Shown: positions 34,569 through 42,735 of the stretch, piece by piece
Numbering within the stretch: position 1 is the first letter of the stretch
Layout: each line of letters begins with the position of its first letter
NCBI GenBank assembly: GCA_016235865.1
Contig: JACRIK010000003.1
Location: forward strand, 496,001 to 560,000
DNA: 64,000 bases
Origin: Planctomycetota bacterium
GTDB taxonomy: Bacteria; Planctomycetota; MHYJ01; JACQXL01
Direction of reading: 5' to 3'
Made by a program: the position numbers and the translations under genes
The notes under the pieces: generated by a model
Databases searched by the model: none
What the model saw: only the letters and a program-made list of their open reading frames with translations
Told to the model about the DNA's origin: nothing

Positions 34569-35663
34569 TTACTGCGCCGTGGAATAGGCGTCAAGTTTAA
34601 GTTGTTTCTCGGATATCCTGCGCCATTCGGGTGAGGCCCGATACTTCTCGTAGGCCATTGATGCCACCATGACCGCATTATCCGTGCAAAGCTTCTTGGC
34701 CGGCAAATACACCTTGACGCCTTCCCGGATTGATAGTTCCTGGAATCTATTACGGAGCCGGTCATTGCAGGCCACGCCGCCGCCCAGGACAATCGTCTGG
34801 GCCCGCTTAAGCCGTGCGGCCTGGAATGCTTTTTGGGTCAGGGTATCAACCACCGCCGCTTGGAATGAGGCGCAGATATCCGGGATATTCAAGCCCTTCT
34901 TGGTAGGCGTTTTAGCCGAGGCGTTCTGGCCCTTGCAATAATACAGCACCGCGGTCTTAATCCCGCTGAAACTGAAATCCAGCGACCCTTCTGATGCAAT
35001 GCCTCTGGGGAATTTAATTGCCTTGGGATTGCCCTGGCGGCCAATCTTTTCTATAAGCGGCCCGCCCGGATATCCCAGTCCCAGCATCTTGGCCACCTTG
35101 TCAAACGATTCACCGGCCGCATCGTCCCGGGTCCGGCCCAGCGCCTTATAACTGGTCGGTGACTTGACATAAAACAAAGAAGTATGCCCGCCTGAAACCA
35201 CCAGGCCAATGTAAGGATATACCAATCGACTGTTTCCCCTCACCCCGACCCTCTCCCCATGGGGGAGAGGAGAAGGTGAGGGGGATAATTCATTCACATA
35301 AAGATGCGCCTCGATATGATTGACTGGAATCAGCGGTTTATCCAGAACCCAGGCCAATGTCTTGGCAACCGATACGCCCACCAATAAAGCCCCGATTAAA
35401 CCGGGCCGGTTGGTTACTGCCACGGCCGAGATATCCTTTAACTCAATGCGGGCATCCTTCAAGGACTTCTTTAGAATCGGCAGAATGGACTCAATATGCG
35501 CCCGGCAGGCAATCTCCGGCACCACGCCGCCATAGGCGCTGTGGATATCAATCTGGGATAGCACCACATCAGTCAGAACCTCTTTCCCATTCCGGACGAT
35601 GCTTACGGCCGTCTCGTCGCATGAGGTCTCTATGCCCAGGCAGATAAATGATTGCTTTCGCAT
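34569..35663 (-). CDS. tsaD: tRNA N6-threonylcarbamoyladenosine synthase subunit TsaD with a repeat insertion
   Basis: 364 residues. ATPase signatures are LGIETSCDETAVSIV (9-23), the metal-binding HIEAH (116-120) and LVVSGGHT (154-161), then DDAAGESFDKVAK and SFSGIKTA. TsaD transfers threonylcarbamoyl from TsaC product to A37 of ANN-decoding tRNAs. Between LYVNE and LVYPYIGL, relatives have a short loop. Here about 20 extra residues (SPSPSPLPHGERVGVRGNS, about 127-145) are encoded by palindrome family A, in frame. The insertion falls on an exposed loop just after the HxxxH metal site, so function is probably kept. DUF2007 follows 6 bp downstream. Confidence 0.95.
   Translation of the reverse strand: MRKQSFICLGIETSCDETAVSIVRNGKEVLTDVVLSQIDIHSAYGGVVPEIACRAHIESILPILKKSLKDARIELKDISAVAVTNRPGLIGALLVGVSVAKTLAWVLDKPLIPVNHIEAHLYVNELSPSPSPLPHGERVGVRGNSRLVYPYIGLVVSGGHTSLFYVKSPTSYKALGRTRDDAAGESFDKVAKMLGLGYPGGPLIEKIGRQGNPKAIKFPRGIASEGSLDFSFSGIKTAVLYYCKGQNASAKTPTKKGLNIPDICASFQAAVVDTLTQKAFQAARLKRAQTIVLGGGVACNDRLRNRFQELSIREGVKVYLPAKKLCTDNAVMVASMAYEKYRASPEWRRISEKQLKLDAYSTAQ
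35236..35284. repeat. Nested palindrome family A, copy 5 (inside tsaD)
   Basis: Outer arms CCCCTCACC (35236-35244) and GGTGAGGGG (35275-35283) enclose inner arms CCTCTCCCC (35250-35258) and GGGGAGAGG (35262-35270). It is the cleanest, fully nested copy in the window. Confidence 0.85.
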
Positions 35664-35745
35664 CTAGTATAAATACGTCATATATGGTCAAGAATAGACA
35701 AGTATTGTAATGTCGCCATACTTGACGATATTTGACAATCCTTGA

Positions 35746-37068
35746 CTATTTTGCATCCGTTTTTGACAGAAATTCAATGGCCCGCTCCAGCTGGACATCG
35801 GCAAAATTATCCGTGTCTTCATCCGGGTCATCAGCCGCCTTGGAGGCCGGATTCAGTCTGGTCTTGAGCAGTTTGGCTTCTTCCCGGGACGACATCTCGA
35901 CCAGGATATCCGGCTCGATGCCGAAATCCTTAACGCCTTTATCGCGCTCCAGGCACCGGCCGGACGGCGTATAATACCGGGCTGTGGTCAGTTTCACCGC
36001 GCCGGTCACGTTCTTCTTGGCGTCCCGGATGGTAAAGACGGACTGGACCGAGCCCTTGCCGTAGGTATGCGAGCCGAGCAGCGTGGCCCGGTGATGGTCG
36101 TGTAATGCGCCGGCAAAAATCTCCGAGGCGCTGGCCGAACTGCCGTTGACCAGAATCACAATCGCGGTTTCGGTAATGGCCTGGTCGCCCGAGTCCGCCT
36201 TGATTTCCTCGTTCAGGGTCTTGCCCTTGAGTGAAATCAGGATTCCGGACGGAATGAACCGGTTGGCCATCTTGAGCGCGGCATCCATCAGCCCGCCGCC
36301 GTTAAAGCGCAAGTCAATAATCAGCGACCTCATCTGTTTGTCCTGGAGCGTCTTTAATGCCGCGTCAAATAAATCAGCCGTATCCTCCTGGAAGGCGGTG
36401 ACCCGGAGATAACCGATGCGCGCCTTGCGGTCCACCATCCGGACATCCTTGACGCTCTTCATGTTGATTATTTCCCGCACCAGCGTGATATCCACCGCCG
36501 CCTCGGCATCCTTGTGGAAGATTTTCAGGGTCACGGTCGTGCCGGGCTTGCCCCGGACCTTTTTGGAACAGTCCGAGACGGTTAGGCCTTCGGTGGACTC
36601 GCCGTTGATTTCCAGTATCTTATCCCCGGGCAGGAGTCCAGCCCGGAAGGCCGGGGTATCCTCGAATGGAGCTATCACCGTGATAATCCCGTCTTCCAGC
36701 GAGATTTCCACTCCGATGCCGCCGTATTCGCCCTTGGTTTCCGAAATAAAAGAGTTGTATTCATCCGCATCCATATACTGGCTGTAAGGGTCCAGCCCGC
36801 TGACCATGCCCTTGAGGGCGTTTTCGAACACCTCATCCTTATTCGGTTCCCTGAAGAAATTGTCCTTGATGAGCTGATAGATGTTCTCGATATCCTGGGT
36901 GGTTTTCTGGCTGGGCTGGGATACGCTGGAGTTTGGCGCGGCCCGGAGGTAAAAACTCTTGCCGTCAAAGATGGTCTTGCCAACCAGTAATGTCATGGCC
37001 AGCAGAACAATCAAAAAGACAACATTAATACCCTTCTGATAGCGACTATTCTGTGTAGTTGGAATCAT
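35746..37068 (-). CDS. ctpA: S41-family C-terminal processing protease
   Basis: 440 residues. An N-terminal membrane anchor (about 14-30) precedes a PDZ domain (GGIGVEISLEDGIITVIAPFEDTPAFRAGLLPGDKILEINGESTEG, about 116-160). The S41 core follows with LRFNGGGLMDAALKMAN, the catalytic-Ser block VNGSSASASEIFAGALHDH near 305-325 and the Lys block GSHTYGKGSVQ near 333-343. These proteases trim or degrade exported proteins. The C-terminal tail (SKAADDPDEDTDNF) is acidic. It is 82 bp from tsaD on the same strand. Confidence 0.93.
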   Translation of the reverse strand: MIPTTQNSRYQKGINVVFLIVLLAMTLLVGKTIFDGKSFYLRAAPNSSVSQPSQKTTQDIENIYQLIKDNFFREPNKDEVFENALKGMVSGLDPYSQYMDADEYNSFISETKGEYGGIGVEISLEDGIITVIAPFEDTPAFRAGLLPGDKILEINGESTEGLTVSDCSKKVRGKPGTTVTLKIFHKDAEAAVDITLVREIINMKSVKDVRMVDRKARIGYLRVTAFQEDTADLFDAALKTLQDKQMRSLIIDLRFNGGGLMDAALKMANRFIPSGILISLKGKTLNEEIKADSGDQAITETAIVILVNGSSASASEIFAGALHDHHRATLLGSHTYGKGSVQSVFTIRDAKKNVTGAVKLTTARYYTPSGRCLERDKGVKDFGIEPDILVEMSSREEAKLLKTRLNPASKAADDPDEDTDNFADVQLERAIEFLSKTDAK

Positions 37069-37114
37069 ACTGGCTTCTCCTTTAAATTGGGAATTCGGAA
37101 TGCGGATTGCGGAA

Positions 37115-37474
37115 TTATTTATTCTTGTTCCTCCGCGCAGTTTTGATAGAGGTTACGACAATTGCGGTAATTTCAGACGCTTCTTTCTGCAGATGTTTAA
37201 TCTGGTTTGAGTCGCCCAGTTTAGCATCCGAAATTAATTCTAACCAATATAACGTTTCGTCAACCTCTTCTTCAACGATACCCAATTTAGAAATGAAATC
37301 GGCCCTGGAGCGGGCCCGGCAGGCCGCGCGATAATTAGCGCCTACTGAGGTGCCGGACCTCAGAATCTGCCTCCCTAATACATCCCCGGTTTTATTCCTG
37401 GGCAGTGTTTCAGCCAGCTGCATTATATCAAGGGCAAATTTCTTAGTTCTAATCTTTAAATCCTCGTATGCCAT
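37115..37474 (-). CDS. Four-helix bundle protein (23S rRNA intervening-sequence type)
   Basis: 119 residues of helical sequence with YEDLKIRTKKFALDIMQLAETLP, SGTSVGANYRAACRARSRADFISKLGIVEEEVDETLYWLELI, typical of the small four-helix-bundle family first described from intervening sequences in 23S rRNA genes. Here it is free-standing between ctpA and the flavoprotein gene. Its function is unknown; relatives are linked to mobility and to retroelement accessory proteins. Confidence 0.85.
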   Translation of the reverse strand: MAYEDLKIRTKKFALDIMQLAETLPRNKTGDVLGRQILRSGTSVGANYRAACRARSRADFISKLGIVEEEVDETLYWLELISDAKLGDSNQIKHLQKEASEITAIVVTSIKTARRNKNK

Positions 37475-37491
37475 ATCTATTCCTTATTTTT

Positions 37492-37526
37492 CATTCCGCA
37501 CTCGCCACTCCACATTCCGCATTTCC
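37492..37526. repeat. ATTCCGCACTCGCCA repeat, intergenic copy
   Basis: CATTCCGCACTCGCCACTCC at 37492 onward recurs as GCATTCCGCACTCGCCATTCC at about 37829-37849 inside the flavoprotein gene, where it encodes GMASAECG. Related ATTCGGAATGCGG fragments are at 37091-37113. Confidence 0.55.
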
Positions 37527-38899
37527 TATGGTCTACTTAATTTGGCCGCTACGCCCTGGGCCGCAATCATTACCGGTTCCCAGACATCAGTCACCGGCGG
37601 CGAGTAACAGAAATCGCTCTTTAAGATATCGGCTATTGTCATCTTGTTCTGAATAGCCAATGATATCATGTTCACACGCAGGGCCGCGCCGGATGAGCAC
37701 ATGACCTGGCCGCCGATAATCCGTTTGGTCGCCTTGTCAGCGATGAGTTTGACGTGAACGTCCGTGCCGCCCGGATAATAATGAGGCAGGGACGGGAATT
37801 TTATCAGCGCGCTAATTGGATTAAATCCGCATTCCGCACTCGCCATTCCGAATTCCGTCATCCCCACACTCCCAATTTCCATATCTAATAACTTCAGAAC
37901 CGAGGCGTTCAGTATGGCCGGCCCGGTTTCGTGTTCCCGGTGCGCTCCAGTAGGTGCTCCCGACCAGTCCCGATGTTCATCGGGACAGGGCTTGCCGGCT
38001 GCGTTGGCCCCGGCCACTACGCCCTGCCGGGCCGCAATCGTGCCCAATCCTATAACTATCGGCTGGCCGGTCAGGTCCGAAACCGCCTCAGCGCAATCGC
38101 CCACCGCATAAACATCAGGCAGGTTAGTCCGGAGGGTCTTGTCCACCTTGATGCCGCCGGTGGTGCCGATGGTTACGCCCATGTCCTTGGCTAGTTTTAC
38201 TGACGGCCTGACCCCGGTGGAAATAATCACCAGCGAATCCTTGTATTCATTTAAATCAGAAATGCTCTTGTCTTCTATTAACTTAATGCCGTGGTCAGTT
38301 AGTTTCTGTCTGGCCATCTGGCTGATTTCCTTGTCCAGCATCCGCCAGAGTAGGTATCTCTGTTCTATCACCGTCACATCTAAACCCAGATGTTTTAATG
38401 CCTCGGCAACTTCGAGACCTATGAAACTGGCGCCAATAACGACCACAGATTGCACAGATTTCGCCGATGAGATGATGTTTTTGGCATCATCAATCGTGCG
38501 CAGGACCCGTACGTTTGGTCCATCTATGCCCCCAATGGGCGGTTTGGAAGGCGTGGAGCCCGTGGCAAATATCAGGGCATCGTAATTCACCTTACCGGCC
38601 TCGCCGGTAGTAATGCTTTTATAGGTTACCTCTCGTGTCTGATGATTTATCCCGGTTACCTCTGTGGCCAGTTTCTGGGTTATCTTTTGGCTGGCAAATA
38701 TCTTGGGCGCGAACACCACCAGGTTTTCTATCGGATTAATCACGCCCTTGATGGCAAAGGGCAGTCCGCATCTGGAATAGGTGGAATGTGACTCCCGGTC
38801 AATGATGGTGACTTCGGCCGTTCGGTCATGCTTGCGGGCTGAGAATGCGGCCGAGGCACCGGATGTCCCGCCACCGATTATCACGATTCTCTTTGGCAT
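37526..38899 (-). CDS. FAD-dependent pyridine nucleotide-disulfide oxidoreductase, CoA-disulfide reductase/NADH oxidase type, with a repeat insertion
   Basis: 457 residues from the ATG at 38899 (MPKRIVIIGGGTSG). The FAD-binding loop is at 5-14, the single redox Cys is C44 in STYSRCGLPFAI, the NAD-binding loop is VVVIGASFIGLEVAEAL (152-168), and DVYAVGDCAE (262-271) is the second FAD motif. The set is typical of CoADR/NADH oxidase or persulfide reductases, but no rhodanese domain follows. About 23 residues (304-326, PCPDEHRDWSGAPTGAHREHET) are extra and are encoded by family B repeat DNA (37953-37990). This lies between the FAD motif and the dimerisation domain. NADPH versus NADH use cannot be told. 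Confidence 0.85.
   Translation of the reverse strand: MPKRIVIIGGGTSGASAAFSARKHDRTAEVTIIDRESHSTYSRCGLPFAIKGVINPIENLVVFAPKIFASQKITQKLATEVTGINHQTREVTYKSITTGEAGKVNYDALIFATGSTPSKPPIGGIDGPNVRVLRTIDDAKNIISSAKSVQSVVVIGASFIGLEVAEALKHLGLDVTVIEQRYLLWRMLDKEISQMARQKLTDHGIKLIEDKSISDLNEYKDSLVIISTGVRPSVKLAKDMGVTIGTTGGIKVDKTLRTNLPDVYAVGDCAEAVSDLTGQPIVIGLGTIAARQGVVAGANAAGKPCPDEHRDWSGAPTGAHREHETGPAILNASVLKLLDMEIGSVGMTEFGMASAECGFNPISALIKFPSLPHYYPGGTDVHVKLIADKATKRIIGGQVMCSSGAALRVNMISLAIQNKMTIADILKSDFCYSPPVTDVWEPVMIAAQGVAAKLSRP
37953..37990. repeat. Family B repeat, copy 2 (inside the flavoprotein gene)
   Basis: GGTGCTCCCGACCAG is followed by the hairpin TCCCGAT-GTTC-ATCGGGA and CAGGG. The flanks match the copies at 15135 and 39876, but the internal hairpin is different. 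Confidence 0.75.
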
Positions 38900-39047
38900 A
38901 TATAAACATATACTTCGGAATGCGGCGACAATCAATAAATATTTCCTTTATTCCAATCTATAAGAAAGCTTTAACAACGGGATTTACCGGATTGAACAGA
39001 TTAAACAATCAGATAAATCCTGCTTAATCCTGTTGTCGAAAATTGTA

Positions 39048-39076
39048 TTGACTTTGCCGGCCTGATATGGTATTAG
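39048..39076 (+). promoter_or_regulatory. Promoter of the HEAT-repeat gene, implying a leaderless transcript
   Basis: TTGACT (39048-39053), a 17-bp spacer and TATTAG (39071-39076). The ATG is at 39083, where transcription would begin, and no ribosome-binding site is visible. Confidence 0.5.
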
Positions 39077-39082
39077 AACTTT

Positions 39083-39760
39083 ATGAATCGCACTATTCTC
39101 GTCATCATCGGCATCGCCTGCGCCGTGATTACCATGGCCGGAATAATGGAATTTGGTCAACGATATCATCATATTGCCGTTGCCCGTCGGCAGCTTCATG
39201 ACAAAAAATACTGGATACGTGAAGATGCTCTTTCAACGCTTGTCATGCATAACGATAGAGCATCCATTCCTGAGATTATCAAATTATTAGATGGTAATGA
39301 TTTAAATACTCGGGTGGATGCTATTGGTGCATTAGGTAACCTTAAAGCCAAAGAAGCAATCCCTAAAATTACTATATTATTACAGGATCCTGAATTCGAA
39401 ATTCGCTGGTTTGCTGTTTGGGCGTTAGGGAGACTCGATGTTAAAGAAGCCGTCCCTGAGATAACCAAGTTATTACAAGACAATGATTATCATGTTCGCG
39501 AGACGGCAGTTAAGACCCTGATGGAACTCAATGCCAGGGAAGCCATCCCGGAAATTGTCAAATTATTACAGGATGATGACATGTTTGTCTTAACTGCGGT
39601 AATAGATGCAGTCGTGATGTTCCGTAGTAAAGAAGCCATTCCGGAGCTAAAAAAATTACTTAATGATGAGAACAAAGAACGCTCTTCTCTAGCAAAATGG
39701 CTTCTGGAATATCTCGGCGTGCCGGATAGTGAAATTGAAAAAGCCAAGGAAGGAAAGTGA
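39083..39760 (+). CDS. Membrane-anchored HEAT-repeat protein
   Basis: 225 residues. An N-terminal membrane segment ([21 protein letters not shown], about 5-25) is followed by five HEAT/PBS-lyase-type repeats of about 31 residues, each with an (A/S)IPEIxKLLxDxDxxxR core (for example near 65, 96, 127, 158, 189). Such repeats bind other proteins. It could scaffold a membrane complex, but the partner is not apparent. The downstream arsM start overlaps the stop by a few bases. Confidence 0.8.
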   Translation: MNRTILVIIGIACAVITMAGIMEFGQRYHHIAVARRQLHDKKYWIREDALSTLVMHNDRASIPEIIKLLDGNDLNTRVDAIGALGNLKAKEAIPKITILLQDPEFEIRWFAVWALGRLDVKEAVPEITKLLQDNDYHVRETAVKTLMELNAREAIPEIVKLLQDDDMFVLTAVIDAVVMFRSKEAIPELKKLLNDENKERSSLAKWLLEYLGVPDSEIEKAKEGK

Positions 39761-39765
39761 TTGAT

Positions 39766-40692
39766 ATGAAGAAATCAGATATTAAAAAGATAGTGCGACA
39801 GGGTTATGCCAAGGTGGCTACCACTAACACTTCCTGCTGCCCTACCACTTCAAGTGCCTCCCGGTGCGCTCCTTCGGTGCTCCCGACCAGTGCTTCGCAC
39901 AGGGGTGGATGTAATACCAAGGCATCAAGCGCCCCGCTAAGGCGGGGTGGGAAAGGTAGTGTATTGCTTGGACCCAAATCCCTGAGCAAGGCCATGGGTT
40001 ATTCGGATAAGGAAATGGCGTCCGTGCCCAAGGAGGCCAATCTCGGACTGGGTTGCGGTAACCCCATTGCCCTGGCGTCCCTGAAACCGGGCGAGACCGT
40101 GCTGGACCTGGGTTCGGGTCCGGGACTGGACTGCTTCCTGGCCGCCAATAAGGTCGGGCCATCCGGCAAGGTCATCGGCATAGATATGACCCCGGAGATG
40201 ATTGCCAAGGCACGCAATAATGCCAAAGGCAAATACCCAACAGTCGAATTCCGCTTAGGCGAGATAGAAAAACTCCCGGTTCAGGACAATTCGGTCGATG
40301 TCATCATCTCCAACTGCGTCATAAACCTCTCGCCGGACAAACCGGCCGTATTCAAGGAGGCGTTCCGGGTCTTGAAGCCGGGCGGCCGGCTGATGGTCTC
40401 GGACGTGGTCACCACCAACCAACTACCGGATGACTTGAAGGAATCCATCGGCGCCTATGTCGGTTGCTTAAGCGGCGCGATAATGAAGGGCCAGTATCTC
40501 GGCACCATCAAGCAGACGGGATTTAAGGACGTCCGGATATTGGACGAAGCCAAATTCCCCATCAAGTTTATGTTAAATGACCCGACAGCCCAGGCCCTGG
40601 CGCAAACCATTAATCTATCCGGCAAATCACTGGACGGCATCGGCGACTCGGTTGAAAGCATCAAGGTGGCGGCCATTAAACCCAAGAAATAG
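39766..40692 (+). CDS. arsM: Arsenite methyltransferase with a repeat insertion
   Basis: 308 residues from the ATG at 39766 (a GTG at 39757 is also in frame). The N-terminus [20 protein letters not shown] has the CC pair of bacterial ArsM. The SAM motif is [20 protein letters not shown] (about 112-131), and the Cys residues NLGLGCGNP and [36 protein letters not shown] complete the arsenic-binding set. It methylates As(III) using SAM. Between the CC pair and GYSDKEM there are about 33 extra residues ([17 protein letters not shown]...RRGGKG), encoded by family B DNA and a CCCCGC/GCGGGG palindrome. Confidence 0.88.
   Translation: MKKSDIKKIVRQGYAKVATTNTSCCPTTSSASRCAPSVLPTSASHRGGCNTKASSAPLRRGGKGSVLLGPKSLSKAMGYSDKEMASVPKEANLGLGCGNPIALASLKPGETVLDLGSGPGLDCFLAANKVGPSGKVIGIDMTPEMIAKARNNAKGKYPTVEFRLGEIEKLPVQDNSVDVIISNCVINLSPDKPAVFKEAFRVLKPGGRLMVSDVVTTNQLPDDLKESIGAYVGCLSGAIMKGQYLGTIKQTGFKDVRILDEAKFPIKFMLNDPTAQALAQTINLSGKSLDGIGDSVESIKVAAIKPKK
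39876..39904. repeat. Family B repeat, copy 3 (inside arsM)
   Basis: GGTGCTCCCGACCAG, the hairpin GTGC-TTC-GCAC and AGGG. A second palindrome, CCCCGC-TAAG-GCGGGG, lies close by near 39933-39949. Together they account for most of the extra N-terminal residues of ArsM. Confidence 0.75.
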
Positions 40693-40771
40693 GATACAGA
40701 TGCGTCGCCTTTTCCAATAATTCAACAAATACTTGGTTTTTTGCCCCCCTATAGGTATGGTGAGCATACAC

Positions 40772-41052
40772 CGATGAGAGTGCCGGTGACGTGCCTCCGT
40801 AGCGCCGGAAGCATACCTCCGTAGCGCCAGAAGCATACCTCTGTAGCGCCGGGAGCATACCTTTGTAAGGCCTGGAGCATACCTCTGTAGCGCCTGGAGC
40901 ATACCTTTGTAGCGCCTGGAATATACCTTCGTAATGATTGGAATATACCTCGGTAACGCTTGGAATATACCTTTGTAGCGCCCAGAATGCACCCTCGTAG
41001 GGCCGGTGACGTACCGCCGTAGCGCCGATAACGTACCCCCGTAGCGCCAAGG
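40772..41052. repeat. Tandem array of 22-bp units (about 13 copies)
   Basis: The stretch 40693-41152 between the convergent arsM and gcvPB genes has no supported gene. It holds units of exactly 22 bp, starting at 40794 and then every 22 bp to 41036, plus degenerate ends. Each has the form CCTNNGTAGCGCC then NNGGAGCATA or variants. The first three and last three units drift in sequence; the middle ones are close. Units abut directly, so this is not CRISPR. The array is free of stop codons in all minus-strand frames, which makes long but doubtful open frames. At its right end is a degenerate CCCCCTCCCCC palindrome (41060-41095). Confidence 0.9.
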
Positions 41053-41152
41053 GTCCTACCCCCCACCATACCCCCTCCCCCTGTTTTCAGGGGATAATTT
41101 ATGAGAAGAATGGGATAAGTTAATGTAAATAAAGGGGTAATAAGAAACTTGG

Positions 41153-42658
41153 CTATTTGGTATACCTTACCCGTAGTTCCCTGGCCGCCTTGACCTCGTC
41201 CAGCCGGCCCACCGGGGTTGATGTCGGGGCGGTCTTGACTACATCGGGCGTGGTTTCGGCCTCTTTGGCGATAGCTATCATGACCGAGATAAATTCGTCT
41301 AAGGTCTCTTTGCTTTCGGTCTCGGTGGGTTCTATCATCAGCGCTTCGTGGACTATAAGCGGGAAATATATCGTGGGCGGATGGTATCCGTAATCCAACA
41401 GCCGCTTGGCGATGTCCAGTGTCCTGACCCCGAATTTCTTCAACTGAATCGTGGCGTCCAGGACACATTCGTGCATACAGTGCCGGTCATACTGTAAATG
41501 GTAGTGTTGTTTGAGTTGCGCCATGACGTAATTGGCGTTCAGGACGGCCATCTGGCTGGCCTTTTTCAGGCCGGCCGGGCCCATCATCCGGATATAGACA
41601 TAGGCCCGAATCAGGACCGCGATGTTACCGAAGAATCCCTTGATTTGGCCGATGGAGTCGGGTCTGTCATAATTTAATGAATAGCCGTTCTCATCCTTGG
41701 TAACAATCGCACCCAGCCCATCGGAGATGGGCTGGTTCAGCCCCCAGCGGGGGCTGGACACGGTCGGCACAGGCAGATAAGGCGTCAGTTTGGCCGTGAC
41801 CGCAATCGGGCCTGAACCCGGGCCGCCGCAGCCGTGCGGCGTGGAAAAGGTCTTGTGCAGATTAAAGTGCAACACGTCAACGCATACCATAGACGGTTTG
41901 GTGATGCCCATAATGGAGTTGAAATTAGCGCCGTCCATATAGATAAATCCGCCGCCATCGTGGACTATCTGGCAAATTTCAGCGATGTGCTCGTCAAACA
42001 GGCCCAGGGTATTGGGGATGGTCAGCATCAGCGCCGCCACTTCGTTATTCATCTTGGCCTTCAGGTCCGCGATGTCCACATTGCCGTGCGGGTCGGACTT
42101 GACCTCGACGGCATGGAATCCGCACAGGGCGCCGGAGGCCGGGTTGGTGCCGTGCGCCGAGTCCGGAATCAAGACCTTGGTGCGCTTATCGTTATGTTTC
42201 TTAAAATACTGGTGGATGACTTTTAGGCCGGTGAATTCGCCGTGCGCCCCGGCCGCCGGGGTGAGCGACACGCCGTCTAATCCCGAAATTTCCTTGAGAT
42301 ACTCGCCCAGTTCATACATTATCCGCAGGATGCCCTGGACCGTTGAGGCCGGCTGGTAGGGATGGAGCTGGGCAAAGCCGGTCAGGCCGCACAGGGTTTC
42401 GTTGACCTTGGGATTGTATTTCATGGTGCAGGAACCGAGCGGATAGAAGCCGCTGTCCACGCCGAAGTTCTTGCGCGAGAGATTAGTATAATGGCGCACC
42501 AGGGTGAGTTCGTCCACCTCAGGCAGGTCGGCCGGAGTTTGCCTCAAGACCGTCGGGGGCAACAGTTTATTTATATCCTGGGCCGGGACGTCTAAGGCCG
42601 GCAAGGCGCAGGCGCTTCGGCCCGGACTGGATTCTTCAAATATCAGTTTGTCGTTCAT
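41153..42658 (-). CDS. gcvPB: Glycine dehydrogenase (decarboxylating) subunit 2
   Basis: 501 residues from the ATG at 42658. Eight codons upstream (MESVESVV) are encoded by an AACCACAGATT repeat and are not expected in the protein. [43 protein letters not shown] and the PLP-lysine region [21 protein letters not shown] (near residue 267) are diagnostic. It forms the P-protein with subunit 1, decarboxylating glycine and loading aminomethyl on lipoyl-GcvH. gcvPA and gcvH are upstream on the same strand; gcvT and the dihydrolipoyl dehydrogenase gene are not in the window. Confidence 0.95.
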   Translation of the reverse strand: MNDKLIFEESSPGRSACALPALDVPAQDINKLLPPTVLRQTPADLPEVDELTLVRHYTNLSRKNFGVDSGFYPLGSCTMKYNPKVNETLCGLTGFAQLHPYQPASTVQGILRIMYELGEYLKEISGLDGVSLTPAAGAHGEFTGLKVIHQYFKKHNDKRTKVLIPDSAHGTNPASGALCGFHAVEVKSDPHGNVDIADLKAKMNNEVAALMLTIPNTLGLFDEHIAEICQIVHDGGGFIYMDGANFNSIMGITKPSMVCVDVLHFNLHKTFSTPHGCGGPGSGPIAVTAKLTPYLPVPTVSSPRWGLNQPISDGLGAIVTKDENGYSLNYDRPDSIGQIKGFFGNIAVLIRAYVYIRMMGPAGLKKASQMAVLNANYVMAQLKQHYHLQYDRHCMHECVLDATIQLKKFGVRTLDIAKRLLDYGYHPPTIYFPLIVHEALMIEPTETESKETLDEFISVMIAIAKEAETTPDVVKTAPTSTPVGRLDEVKAARELRVRYTK

Positions 42659-42734
42659 AACCACAGATTCCACAGATTCCACAGATAAACACAGAAGATT
42701 CGTATTCAGTATTTATCCGCGTTAATCTGCGGTT
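42659..42734. repeat. AACCACAGATT / AATCTGCGGTT inverted repeat
   Basis: Arms at 42659-42669 and 42724-42734, with a CACAGATTC direct repeat within the left half. It fills the gcvPA-gcvPB gap and, on the minus strand, brings the gcvPB start close to its right arm. Confidence 0.7.
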
Positions 42735-42735
42735 T

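Noticed and set aside
40772-41052. CRISPR array
   Set aside because: Units abut with no spacers and no cas genes are near.
40627-41468. Long minus-strand open frames with a 22-residue repeat across the 22-bp array
   Set aside because: The unit has no stop in any minus-strand frame, so any frame stays open; there is no start or ribosome-binding support, and one frame overlaps gcvPB.
42659-42682. Longer gcvPB starting MESVESVV
   Set aside because: These codons come from the CACAGATTC repeat and are absent from the family's start.
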